Source: Woeseiaceae bacterium (GTDB lineage: Bacteria; Pseudomonadota; Gammaproteobacteria; Steroidobacterales; Woeseiaceae). From it: a DNA stretch of 64,000 nt. Location of the stretch: NCBI GenBank assembly GCA_028279985.1, contig JANQMR010000033.1:124001-188000 (forward strand), in the 5' to 3' direction. The notes under the pieces were generated by a model, which was given only the letters and a program-made list of their open reading frames with translations, was not told where the DNA came from and did not search any database. Made by a program: the position numbers and the translations under genes. Below, piece after piece: positions 54,537-63,390 of this stretch (the stretch's first letter is position 1; the number at the start of each line of letters is the position of its first letter).

Positions 54537-54640
54537 TATATTCTATGCTAGTTTTCTTCGCCAGCTTGTCAACGGCGCGACCGGCTTTGCGTTTCTGCAA
54601 GGCTTTCAGTCTTGAGCTTGTGTATTCGGGGGAGTCCACC

Positions 54641-57241
54641 ATGGCCATAAGCACTAGAACCATAGGCATTAGAACCATAGGCATTGGAAAAAGCAGCATT
54701 CGCAAAAACAAAGCCGTACTGTACGGAACGCTCGTGCTGATCTTCGGTGCACAAAGTCCGGCCGGACTCGCGCAGGAGACGCGCGAGGCAGAACCCTTGT
54801 TGGAAGAAATCGTCGTTTCGGCGCGCAAGCGGGAAGAGACCCTGTTCGAGGTGCCGCTGGCCGTGACGGCTTTCACCAGCGAGGAGCTCACGAGCGCCGG
54901 CATGGTTTCGTTACTGGACGTGGTCGAGTTCTCGCCGGGCGTGCAGTTCGAAAACAACAGTGTCGCAAACCCGGGCAGAATCTACACGGATATTCGCTTC
55001 CGCGGATTGGGTAACGAGCTCGTCGAGCCTTTCGCACAGGTCGGTTCCGTGTTTCTCGACGGTGTGCCGATGGTCGGCGGCGCCTCGAGTATCGGCACGG
55101 AGAACATCGAGCGAATCGAAGTCGTGAAAGGCCCGTCCTCGGCCTTGTTCGGGCGCAGCACCTTCGCCGGCGCCGTCAATTACATTACCAAAACACCGAG
55201 CCTGACGGACTACAGCGGCAAGGTGACCGTCCAGGCCGCGCAGGACGAAACCCACGACTGGTCCTTCGCCCATGAAGGTCCGATTATCGACGGCAAGCTT
55301 GCGTACCGGTTTTTCGTACAGGATTTTGCCACCGGCGGACAGTACACGAGTATGGCCGACGGCGGCGCGCTGGGCGAACAGAGCACCCGAACGATCATGG
55401 GCACGCTGTATGCGAAGCCGAGCGAGAACCTGTCGCTCAGGTTTCGCGGCCTGTACTCGGAGGACGATGACGGGCCGCCGGCCGAGGTGCACATCGGCAA
55501 TTCGAGCTCGCGCCGGGGCGCGGGGCCGAATTTCGCAAACTGTTTCGAGCAGAACCCGGATCTTGCAACCGCGCTGAAGCGCAACGTTCCCGGGACCAGT
55601 CTCACGGATTTCATTTGCGGGGAGGTGCCGGTGACGCCGCTCGTCGATCCCAATACGCAGATCATATCCAGCGACACGCTGCCGTATTTCGGCCTGGTCG
55701 ACATAGACAGCGTGTATCCCGAGGTGACGGCCGTAGGCTTGAAACGGGAACAGATCCGGGGGGCGCTGTTCGTCGATTACGACTTCAATGGATTGACGCT
55801 GAGTTCCGTCACCAGCTACGACGACGAGCGGGTCAACAGTATCCGCGACATCGACGGCGGCGGCGTTTCGAATTGGCTGAATTTCGAGCAGTTTCGCAAC
55901 AAGAGCTTCTTTCAGGAGTTGCGTCTCACGTCACCGGGCGAGCGGAGGTTCACCTGGATGCTGGGCCTGAGCTATTTCAACGGCGAGAACATCGGTTACT
56001 ACCTAAACGGCGGCGAGTCGCTGGTTGCGGAAGACGGCGGCATGACGGCGCCGAACGCGTTCGATGTCGATACGACGTTCGGGCGGGTAGCGGACGGCGT
56101 CTGCCCCTGCGGCTTCAACGGCTTCAATGCGCCCGGAACGAACGAGAACGAGACGCTTGGCATATTCGGCGCCATAGGCTTCGACTTCTCCGAGCAGCTC
56201 AGCCTCGATATCGAGTGGCGTTACCAGGAAGACGAATTGACGCAGCGCGATCCGGCGAGAACGTCCATCCTGCCGCCGACGCAGCCCTTCGCGACCGGCA
56301 ACGGCACGGAACTCGGGGCGGATTTCGACAGTTTCCTGCCGCGCGTGACGCTGCAGTTTACGCCCGGCGGGAACACCAACCTTTGGGCGACGTTCTCGCA
56401 GGGGAACAATCCCGGCTTCTTCAATTCCAGGTTCGCAAGCTTCAACGCGGAAGAGCTGGCGCTCAATCCCGATTTCGTCAATCAGGCGGCGCTGTTCCTC
56501 GACGAAGAGGAGCTCGACAACATCGAGGTCGGCTGGAAGCAATCGGTCATCGACGGCCGCGCGAATTTCTCCATCGTTGCATACTCCATGGAATGGAAGA
56601 ACCAGAAAACACGAACGGGCGTTCTGTTCAATACGCCGGGCGGAGGGCAGCAGGTGACCACCGCCGCAGTGCAGGGTTTCAGTACCGACCTGACCGGGCT
56701 CGAGTTCGAGGGACAGGCGCTGTTGACGGATCGCTTGAGTCTCAAGGGGCAGTTCACCTATTCGGACGCGGAATTCAAGAATTTCGAATGCGGTTTCACG
56801 GATGACTTCGCTCCGGCGAACTCCGAGGGTATCGTTGACTGTAGCGGCAACACGCCCCTACAGTTTCCGGAATGGAGCGGTTCGCTGTCCGTGTTGTTCG
56901 CCGACAGCTTTCAGTCCGGCCGGCTCGACGGTTGGGACTACTTCGGCAGGCTGGACGGCATCTACACCGGTAAACAGTTTACGGATGAGCAGAACTTCTC
57001 CTACATTGGCGCGAACTGGCGCTTCAACCTGCGCGGCGGCTTCGAGAAGGACAACATCCGCTTCGAGGTATTCGTGACGAACCTGTTCGACGAGGATCAG
57101 TACTTGGCCGGCGGACGCACCAGCGATTTCACTGCCGATACCGGTTTTATCTTCCCGTTCGAGTTCAGCGCCAACCAGAGCCTGGGACTCGTTCCGGCGA
57201 AGAAGCGGCAATTCGGAGCCCGTTTGGCCATCGATTTCTGA
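54641..57241 (+). CDS. TonB-dependent outer-membrane receptor
   Basis: An 866-residue receptor. After a signal peptide (hydrophobic VLYGTLVLIFGA, cleavage near GLAQE) comes the TonB-box region LLEEIVVSARKREET, the plug (VPLAVTAFTSEELTSAGMVS, GTENIERIEVVKGPSSALFG, VNYITKTPS) and a beta-barrel ending QFGARLAIDF with terminal Phe. It belongs to the iron-complex/organic-substrate group; the ligand is unknown. GGGGGAG precedes ATG 54641. The leader's basic end is stretched by 15-bp repeats (TRTIG, IRTIG). It starts the rightward arm and probably imports the compound degraded by this locus. Confidence 0.95.
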   Translation: MAISTRTIGIRTIGIGKSSIRKNKAVLYGTLVLIFGAQSPAGLAQETREAEPLLEEIVVSARKREETLFEVPLAVTAFTSEELTSAGMVSLLDVVEFSPGVQFENNSVANPGRIYTDIRFRGLGNELVEPFAQVGSVFLDGVPMVGGASSIGTENIERIEVVKGPSSALFGRSTFAGAVNYITKTPSLTDYSGKVTVQAAQDETHDWSFAHEGPIIDGKLAYRFFVQDFATGGQYTSMADGGALGEQSTRTIMGTLYAKPSENLSLRFRGLYSEDDDGPPAEVHIGNSSSRRGAGPNFANCFEQNPDLATALKRNVPGTSLTDFICGEVPVTPLVDPNTQIISSDTLPYFGLVDIDSVYPEVTAVGLKREQIRGALFVDYDFNGLTLSSVTSYDDERVNSIRDIDGGGVSNWLNFEQFRNKSFFQELRLTSPGERRFTWMLGLSYFNGENIGYYLNGGESLVAEDGGMTAPNAFDVDTTFGRVADGVCPCGFNGFNAPGTNENETLGIFGAIGFDFSEQLSLDIEWRYQEDELTQRDPARTSILPPTQPFATGNGTELGADFDSFLPRVTLQFTPGGNTNLWATFSQGNNPGFFNSRFASFNAEELALNPDFVNQAALFLDEEELDNIEVGWKQSVIDGRANFSIVAYSMEWKNQKTRTGVLFNTPGGGQQVTTAAVQGFSTDLTGLEFEGQALLTDRLSLKGQFTYSDAEFKNFECGFTDDFAPANSEGIVDCSGNTPLQFPEWSGSLSVLFADSFQSGRLDGWDYFGRLDGIYTGKQFTDEQNFSYIGANWRFNLRGGFEKDNIRFEVFVTNLFDEDQYLAGGRTSDFTADTGFIFPFEFSANQSLGLVPAKKRQFGARLAIDF
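54647..54706 (+). repeat. 15-bp in-frame repeat in the TonB-receptor leader
   Basis: Units ATAAGCACTAGAACC, ATAGGCATTAGAACC, ATAGGCATTGGAAAA and AGCAGCATTCGCAAA run from 54647 to 54706. They encode the basic segment of the signal peptide and resemble those in flgI in length, frame and product (RTIG). Confidence 0.85.
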
Positions 57242-57414
57242 CCTGTCGGGCGTGCGCAAGCACGGTCCGACGGGAAACCGCTCCGACGCGACCGGGGCAA
57301 GCATTTGCTCGCCGGAGCAACGACGGTCGTCGCCCGCCGCATCCGGTTCGGCTGGCGGCGCCGTCGTCCTGCGGCGCGCCGACTCTGTAACCGACCGGCC
57401 AGGAGGCCCTGACT

Positions 57415-58065
57415 TTGATCATTCATGATATTTCAATCGATGTCGAAGAAGACATGATCTATTGGTGGGAGGGGAAGAAGCCTGAGATGCGCTCGGTTTT
57501 CCGAATTGCCGACGGCGCGCCGTCGGAGGTGACCCGCTGGCTGATCGGGTCGCATACGGGCACGCACATCGACGCACCGAGACATTTCATTCCGGACGGC
57601 GACACGGTCGAAAAACTGCCGCTGGAAACCTTCATCGGCCCTGCCCGGGTCGTCGATGCCACGACGGACGACGACGCGCCCATCGACGCGGCAATGGTCG
57701 CGCAAGCGAAGCTCGACGGCGCCACGCGGGTTTTGTTCAAGACCTCGAATTCGGAAAAGAGACTGACGAAGAAGGAGTTCGACCACAGTTACGTCGCAAT
57801 CACCGAGGACGGCGCGCGAGCCCTGGTCGATGCGGGAGTCAGGTTCGTCGCCATCGACTACGTCACGATCGAAGACCGCCATCAGTGCGACGAATGGCCG
57901 ACGCATCACGTCTTGTGCGGCGCCGGGGTCGTCATCCTCGAGGGGGCGAATCTCAGGGGCATCGCGGACGGCACTTATTTCATGTGCTGTCTGCCGACCA
58001 AGCTCAAGGGCTCCGAAGGCGCGCCCGCGCGTACGGTGCTGATCGAAGGTCTCGAATACCGGTGA
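57415..58065 (+). CDS. Cyclase-family metal-dependent hydrolase
   Basis: A 216-residue protein with SHTGTHIDAPRHF (46-58), the HxGTHxDxPxH metal site of the kynurenine formamidase/isatin hydrolase family, and later AIDYVTIEDRHQC and HHVLCGAGVVILEGANL. Members hydrolyse N-formyl or cyclic amides. The TTG start is supported by AGGAGG eight bases upstream. It lies 173 bases after the receptor gene and overlaps the next gene by 4 bases. In this locus it may open a ring to give a ureido or amide acid; that is inference. Confidence 0.88.
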   Translation: MIIHDISIDVEEDMIYWWEGKKPEMRSVFRIADGAPSEVTRWLIGSHTGTHIDAPRHFIPDGDTVEKLPLETFIGPARVVDATTDDDAPIDAAMVAQAKLDGATRVLFKTSNSEKRLTKKEFDHSYVAITEDGARALVDAGVRFVAIDYVTIEDRHQCDEWPTHHVLCGAGVVILEGANLRGIADGTYFMCCLPTKLKGSEGAPARTVLIEGLEYR

Positions 58066-59642
58066 CCGAGGGCGCCATCGCAACGCCGCATGCGCGGGCG
58101 ACGGAAGCGGGCAGAGATGCGCTCGCGGCCGGCGGCAACGCCATTGACGCAGCCCTGGTCGCAGCCGCGGTGCTTACGGTCGTGTATCCGCACCAGTGTG
58201 CCATCGGCGGCGACCTTTTTGCGCTGGTGCGCACGGCGGCGGGCGAGACGTTTTCGGTCAACGGCTCGGGCCGGCTGCCGAAGTCGGTCGACGTCGAGCG
58301 GCTTCGCAGAGATGGTGCCGATGTGCCTGCAAACGGTCCGCAATCGCTCACCGTCCCGGGCATGGTGGCGGGCTGGAACAGTATCGCGGAGCTCGGCGGC
58401 TCGTTCGCGCCCGCAGACATCCTGGCGCCGGCCATAGGGCTCGCGGCCGGCGGTATTGAAGTGTCGTCCTCGCTCGCGGCGGGTATTCGCGCGCAGTCCG
58501 AAGTGCTGGGAAAAGACGAGGGGATGCGGAGCGTCTTTTTGCGGCGGGGCATGGCCGTGGGGGAGGGCGAGCACATCCGGCAAACGGCGCTGTCTCGTAC
58601 CCTCGAAGCCCTGGCGGAAGACGGTTTCGACAGTTTCTATGCGGGAGCGATCGCGGAACGGCTGGTCGGCGGTCTGAGGCGCCTCGGCGCCGAGATCGAC
58701 AATGAAGACCTGTTTGCCCACCGGAGCGAAATCGACACGCCGCTGACGTACCGGTACGGCGAGCTCGAGCTCGCGACCAGTCCGCCGAATTCGCAGGGCC
58801 TGGCCCTGCTGCAAGCCTGTGCGGCCCTGGATGCGATCGGGATCGGCTTGCAGGACCTCGGTGAGTTCGCCGGCGAAGCGCTGTGCGCCTCACTGATGGC
58901 CGCGGATGACCGCGACAGGCATCTGGGGGATCCTCGTCACGCGGACGTTCCGCTCGACAGCTTGCTCGACGGGGCGCGCCTCGAGCAGCGCCTGCAGCGC
59001 CGGTTGCGCCAAGACGCCGCGGGGCCGCCGGCCGGAACCGCGGTGTCCGCTAACGGCGACACTGTCGCCGTCTGCGCGATGGACGGCGACGGCAACGCAG
59101 TGTCCCTTATCCAGAGCGTGTACCAGACCTTCGGGGCGGGCATGCTGGAAGCCGGTACGGGAATCATCATGCACAACCGGGCGCGGGGCTTCTCGCTCGT
59201 GCCCGGCAAGCCGAACGAGATGATTCCCGGCAGCAGGCCCGCGCATACCCTGATGCCGCTGCTGTTGCTCCGGGACGAAATCCCGGTCGCGTCCTTGGGA
59301 ACCATGGGCGGCAGGGCTCAGCCGCAAATACTGCTGCAGATACTCCCCCACGTGCTGAATACCGCGGCATCCGATCTCGCGGCGGGTCTGGCCGCGCCGA
59401 GGTGGGTGTTCGGCGGTTCCGATATCGGTTTCGACGAGCCGACCGTGGCCCTCGAGGCCGATGCTCCGGCGGCCATGGAACGGAAACTCGCGCTTGCGCG
59501 GCTGCCCGTGATTCGCGTCAAAGCCAGAGACGAGCGCATGGGTCATGCGAACGTCGTGCGTATTGCATCGTGTATCGAGTCGGACAGCCGTCTGGAGTGC
59601 GCATCGGATCCGCGCTCCGATGGTCTGGGGCTTACCGCATGA
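58062..59642 (+). CDS. Gamma-glutamyltransferase-family Ntn hydrolase, cytoplasmic
   Basis: A 526-residue GGT-like protein: GRDALAAGGNAIDAALVAAA, PHQCAIGGDLFALVRTAAGE, SQGLALLQACAALDAIG, and NGDTVAVCAMDGDGNAVSLI, where T334 should be the self-cleaving nucleophile. IPGSRPAHTLMPLLLL and GTMGGRAQPQ follow. There is no signal peptide, unlike true periplasmic GGTs, so it probably acts on imported compounds, cleaving a gamma-glutamyl or similar amide. GTG 58062 overlaps the cyclase-family stop by 4 bases. Confidence 0.9.
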   Translation: MTEGAIATPHARATEAGRDALAAGGNAIDAALVAAAVLTVVYPHQCAIGGDLFALVRTAAGETFSVNGSGRLPKSVDVERLRRDGADVPANGPQSLTVPGMVAGWNSIAELGGSFAPADILAPAIGLAAGGIEVSSSLAAGIRAQSEVLGKDEGMRSVFLRRGMAVGEGEHIRQTALSRTLEALAEDGFDSFYAGAIAERLVGGLRRLGAEIDNEDLFAHRSEIDTPLTYRYGELELATSPPNSQGLALLQACAALDAIGIGLQDLGEFAGEALCASLMAADDRDRHLGDPRHADVPLDSLLDGARLEQRLQRRLRQDAAGPPAGTAVSANGDTVAVCAMDGDGNAVSLIQSVYQTFGAGMLEAGTGIIMHNRARGFSLVPGKPNEMIPGSRPAHTLMPLLLLRDEIPVASLGTMGGRAQPQILLQILPHVLNTAASDLAAGLAAPRWVFGGSDIGFDEPTVALEADAPAAMERKLALARLPVIRVKARDERMGHANVVRIASCIESDSRLECASDPRSDGLGLTA

Positions 59643-59700
59643 GGAAGGCTGCCGCATCTTTCCTGCCGCCCCTGTCCGATCGAATCAAGGCGCTACAAAG

Positions 59701-60714
59701 ATGACTACCGGGAACATGCCGAGAATTCGTTTTGCGAATCTTCCGACGCCGCTCGAAGAGGCGCGGAACCTGAGCCGGGTACTGAACGGCCCTCGCATAT
59801 TTTTCAAGCGGGACGATCTCACCGGCAGCGGGCTCGGCGGCAACAAGGTCCGCAAGCTGGAGTTCATCATCGGACGAGCCGTCGAGGAGGGCCACGACAC
59901 GCTGATCGTGTGCGGCGGCTACCAGTCCAACATGGCCAGAATCGCCTCGGCGCTGGGCAACAAGGTCGGCCTGCACGTGGAACTCGTGCTCGGCGGGACG
60001 CCGGAAGACTCCAGGGCCCGCAACGGCAACCTGTTGCTGGATTACCTGCTCGGCGCCAACGTGACCTACGTCGACACCGTCCCGCGCTGGGAGTTCGGCA
60101 CGGCCCTCGAAGACGTGAGGGAAGCGCTGCTAAAGCGGGGCCGCAAGCCGTTTATCGTGCCGCTGGGCGGTTCCAGTCCGGAAGGCATGGCCGGATATGT
60201 CGAGGCGACCGCGGAATTGGTACAGCAACTCACCGCGATGTCGATCGCACCGGACCGGTTGTTCGTCGCGGTCGGTTCCGGCGGAACCTACAGCGGCCTG
60301 ACCCTGGGCGCGGCCAACAGCTCCGCCGGCTACGAAGTCGTCGGTATCAGTGTGAGCCGCGACAAGCAGTATCTCATCGACAAGATCCCGGACAACATCA
60401 ACCGCGGTGCGGAGCTGCTCGGCTTGAAGTCGGCGCCGGGCTGCGAGTCGCTGTCGATTTACGACGACTACATCGGCGATGGCTACGGCGCATTGACGGA
60501 TGCGTGCAAGGAGGCCATCTCGCTGGTGGCCAGGACGGAGGGAATCTTTCTCGATCCGGTCTACTCCGGCAAGTGCATGGCCGGACTGATCGACCTGATT
60601 CGTACCGGTGCAATTGCCAAGTCCGAAACCATCGTCTTTCTGCATACCGGCGGCTGGCCCGCATTGTTTGCTTACGACTCCGACGTGCTGCCGCCGGCGC
60701 CGGGCTGTCCGTGA
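59701..60714 (+). CDS. PLP-dependent lyase/deaminase, D-cysteine desulfhydrase/ACC deaminase family
   Basis: A 337-residue fold-type II PLP enzyme. GSGLGGNKVRKLEF (43-55 region) carries the PLP lysine K49; VCGGYQSNMARIASALGNKV is the substrate-binding Ser region; VGSGGTYSGLTLGA binds the PLP phosphate; FLHTGGWPALFAYD ends the site. Candidates are D-cysteine desulfhydrase, cysteate sulfo-lyase or a diamino-acid ammonia-lyase; motifs do not decide. It would release ammonia and a keto acid downstream of the GGT-like enzyme. Confidence 0.9.
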   Translation: MTTGNMPRIRFANLPTPLEEARNLSRVLNGPRIFFKRDDLTGSGLGGNKVRKLEFIIGRAVEEGHDTLIVCGGYQSNMARIASALGNKVGLHVELVLGGTPEDSRARNGNLLLDYLLGANVTYVDTVPRWEFGTALEDVREALLKRGRKPFIVPLGGSSPEGMAGYVEATAELVQQLTAMSIAPDRLFVAVGSGGTYSGLTLGAANSSAGYEVVGISVSRDKQYLIDKIPDNINRGAELLGLKSAPGCESLSIYDDYIGDGYGALTDACKEAISLVARTEGIFLDPVYSGKCMAGLIDLIRTGAIAKSETIVFLHTGGWPALFAYDSDVLPPAPGCP

Positions 60715-60752
60715 TCGAACGAGCATACAGACCATAAGGAGAGCGGGTCGAC

Positions 60753-61742
60753 GTGCTGATTCTCGTCGCGCTCGGGGGCAATGCACTCTTGCGGCGTGGC
60801 GAGCCCATGACTGCCGCGGCGCAGCGCGCGAACGTCCGCGTAGCGGCCGCTGCGCTGGCCGCAGTCGCCCGTGAGCATCGCCTCGTGCTCACCCACGGCA
60901 ACGGCCCGCAGGTCGGTTTGCTCGCGCTGCAGGCCGCGGCTTATCCGGAGACCGAGCCCTATCCGCTGGACCTCGTAGGCGCGGCGACGGCCGGTATGAT
61001 CGGTTACGTCATCGAGCAGGAGATCGGCAACATCCTGCGATACGACGTGCCCGTCGCGACCCTTCTGACGAGGGTGCGGGTCGATCCTGACGATCCGGCG
61101 TTTCAGAATCCGAGCAAGTTCGTCGGCCCCGTGTACGATAGAGCCGAAGCGCTGAGACTGGAGCGCACGAAGGGCTGGACCTTCAAGCTGGACGGCGACC
61201 GCTGGCGCAGAGTGCTCCCGTCGCCGATGCCTAAGGGCATCATATGGCACAGGCCCATGCGGTGGCTGTTGGAACAGGGAACGCTGCTGATCTGCGGCGG
61301 CGGAGGAGGCATACCGGTGATGTACCGGCGTGACACGCAAACGCTCGTGGGTGTTGAGGCCGTCGTCGACAAGGATCAGGCGAGCAGCCTGCTCGCGCAG
61401 GAGCTGCCCGCCGATCTGTTCGTGATCGCCACCGACGTGGACGGGGTCTACGAGCACTTTGGAACGCCGCACCAGCGGCTCCTACGCCGGGTCAGTCCGG
61501 CGCAACTGCAAGGGCTCAGGTTCTCGCCGGGCTCGATGGCGCCCAAAGTCGATGCTGCCTGCCGCTTCGTTCGGCGGACCGGCGCAACCGCCGCCATCGG
61601 CTCGCTCGACAATATCGACAAGATCATCCGCGGCGAGTCCGGCACCGTCATCGAGCCCGATCGTCCGGGTTTTTATGGTCCGGATTCCGATGGTCCGGCT
61701 TCCGATGGCCCGGGTACCGATGGCTCGGGTACCGATGGCTAG
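60753..61742 (+). CDS. Carbamate kinase with repeat-extended tail
   Basis: A 329-residue amino-acid-kinase-fold enzyme making ATP from carbamoyl phosphate and ADP. VALGGNALLRRGEPM, VLTHGNGPQVGLLALQA, PKGIIWHRPMRWLLEQG-like segments, ICGGGGGIPVMYRRD, EAVVDKDQASSLLAQEL and MAPKVDAACRFVRRTG are diagnostic. Its local role should be that of AllK: using the carbamoyl phosphate released by FdrA/AllG/AllH. Beyond the normal end (SGTVIEP) it carries a tail of DSDGP, ASDGP, GTDGS units encoded by a 15-bp repeat. GTG start with AAGGAGAG upstream. Confidence 0.95.
   Translation: MLILVALGGNALLRRGEPMTAAAQRANVRVAAAALAAVAREHRLVLTHGNGPQVGLLALQAAAYPETEPYPLDLVGAATAGMIGYVIEQEIGNILRYDVPVATLLTRVRVDPDDPAFQNPSKFVGPVYDRAEALRLERTKGWTFKLDGDRWRRVLPSPMPKGIIWHRPMRWLLEQGTLLICGGGGGIPVMYRRDTQTLVGVEAVVDKDQASSLLAQELPADLFVIATDVDGVYEHFGTPHQRLLRRVSPAQLQGLRFSPGSMAPKVDAACRFVRRTGATAAIGSLDNIDKIIRGESGTVIEPDRPGFYGPDSDGPASDGPGTDGSGTDG
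61676..61735 (+). repeat. Four-copy 15-bp repeat linking carbamate kinase and the lipoprotein SBP
   Basis: TGGTCCGGATTCCGA, TGGTCCGGCTTCCGA, TGGCCCGGGTACCGA and TGGCTCGGGTACCGA fill 61676-61735. Each unit junction creates GATGG, so several ATG codons in the downstream reading frame precede the chosen start. Confidence 0.93.
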
Positions 61743-63390
61743 CGACGCCGGGCGAGCGTCGCCGCCGGTGACGGCCGCGGTACTGGCCGTCGTTTTTTCC
61801 GCCGCGGCCGCCTGCACCTCGTCCGGGGATGCCGAGGGCTATGCGGAAGCCGAACGGTCCGGATACGCAGGCAGGCTGGTTCTGTCCGGCACCAAACCCG
61901 GTGTTCGCCTCGATCCGCACATGGATGCGCAGTGGGAGGTGCTGTACATACTGTCCGCCGTCTACGATACGCTGGTGTCGCAGTCCGCGGACGGCGCGCT
62001 GGTTCCCGGGCTGGCGCGGGCCTGGCGCATCGACGACGGGGGCAGGCGCTACACTTTCGATTTGCGCGACGACGTCACATTCCACGACGGTACGCGCTTC
62101 GACGCCGAGGCGGTAAAGTTCAACATCGAGCGTATCCTGTCGCTCGGTTCCCGGTCGCTAAAGGCCCGCGCCCTGTTGCCGGATTTCGAGTCGATCGACG
62201 TGGTCGGCGAATACTCGATTCGCTTCGAGCTCGAGCGTCCCGACAACTACTTCCTGTTCTGGTTGAGTATGCCGTATCTGGCGATGGTCTCGCCGAAGGC
62301 GGTCCGCACCTGGGGCGAGCAATACCATCACCACCAGAGCGGCACCGGGCCTTTCATGTTCAGCGAGTACGTGGTCGGGGATCGTTATACGCTGCGCAGG
62401 AATCCGCGATCCGACTGGGCGCCGGCAACGCAGGTGGAAGGCGGGCCCGCCTTGCTCGAGGAAATCGTCTGGCGCTTCCTGCCCGAGCCCTCGACCCGGG
62501 CGCCGGCGCTGGAGGCGGGCGATGTCGACATCGCTTTCGATCTGTTGCCGACCGACGCGGAGCATCTTGCGAGATCCCGCGGGCATACGGTTTCCAGCGC
62601 TTACCTTTCCGGCCAGCCCGCGTTCTGGTTCCTGAACACGACGTTGCCGCCGACCGACGATATCCGGGTCAGGAAAGCGCTACTGTTCGCCGCCGACATG
62701 CAGGCTGCCGTCGAGTCGATCATGCGAGGTTTCAACCCGGTTGCGCACGGCCCCCTGTCGGCGGTCACGCCCGAATATGCTCCCGAGGTCGAAAACCTCT
62801 ATACCCACGATCCCGAACGGGCGCGGGCGCTGCTGGCACAGGCGGGCTGGGTCGACCGCGACGGCGACGGCGTGCGCGAGAAAGACGGCCGCGACCTGCT
62901 GATCCGGATGTCGATGGTGAGCTGGGGAAAAAGCCGGTTCTTCAGTGAGCTGCTTTACTCGCAATTGCGGGCCGTCGGCGTGGAGCTGCAACTGGAGATG
63001 ATGGATTACTCGGTGCAGATGGAGTACGGGCGCGACGGCAGCAAGAACATGCTCTTCATGGGCGGTTCCGGCCACTCGGCGTCGGACTCCCTGAAGGGGT
63101 ACTTCCATTCCGCCAATGCCGATTCCGGCTTTGCCTGGTCCAAGTATCGCGATTCGACGCTGGATGCGCTCCTGGACGAGGCCGTGCTCACTCAGGACAT
63201 AGAGCTGCGGGCCGACCTGTACCGCCGGGCGCAGCGCCTGATCATGAGTCAGGCCCTGATTCTGCCGATCTACGACTACGTGCTGTTGATCGGGGCAAGC
63301 AAGCGCGTCGGGGGACTGAGCTGGGGCAACACCGGCTTGATACCGAACTACCGCGAGCTCCATGTCGACGAACCGTCCGTGCGCCATTGA
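61735..63390 (+). CDS. Family 5 extracellular solute-binding lipoprotein
   Basis: A 551-residue SBP_bac_5 protein. Residues 8-27 form a lipoprotein signal (VTAAVLAVVFSAAAAC, lipidated Cys27). Mature part: GTKPGVRLDPHMDAQWEVLY, YTFDLRDDVTFHDGTRFDAE, HQSGTGPFMFSEYVVGDRYT, DDIRVRKALLFAADMQAAVE. It has the export signal that the other SBP in this locus lacks. ATG 61735 overlaps the carbamate kinase end by 8 bases; ATG codons in the repeat upstream would add RLPMARVPMARVPM. Followed directly by the permease, so this is the likely working receptor of the importer. Confidence 0.93.
   Translation: MASDAGRASPPVTAAVLAVVFSAAAACTSSGDAEGYAEAERSGYAGRLVLSGTKPGVRLDPHMDAQWEVLYILSAVYDTLVSQSADGALVPGLARAWRIDDGGRRYTFDLRDDVTFHDGTRFDAEAVKFNIERILSLGSRSLKARALLPDFESIDVVGEYSIRFELERPDNYFLFWLSMPYLAMVSPKAVRTWGEQYHHHQSGTGPFMFSEYVVGDRYTLRRNPRSDWAPATQVEGGPALLEEIVWRFLPEPSTRAPALEAGDVDIAFDLLPTDAEHLARSRGHTVSSAYLSGQPAFWFLNTTLPPTDDIRVRKALLFAADMQAAVESIMRGFNPVAHGPLSAVTPEYAPEVENLYTHDPERARALLAQAGWVDRDGDGVREKDGRDLLIRMSMVSWGKSRFFSELLYSQLRAVGVELQLEMMDYSVQMEYGRDGSKNMLFMGGSGHSASDSLKGYFHSANADSGFAWSKYRDSTLDALLDEAVLTQDIELRADLYRRAQRLIMSQALILPIYDYVLLIGASKRVGGLSWGNTGLIPNYRELHVDEPSVRH

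Noticed and set aside
54427..54957. Leftward frame that might supply a missing leader for the binding protein
   Set aside because: It is in a different reading frame from the binding protein and contains no signal-peptide-like hydrophobic segment near the junction.
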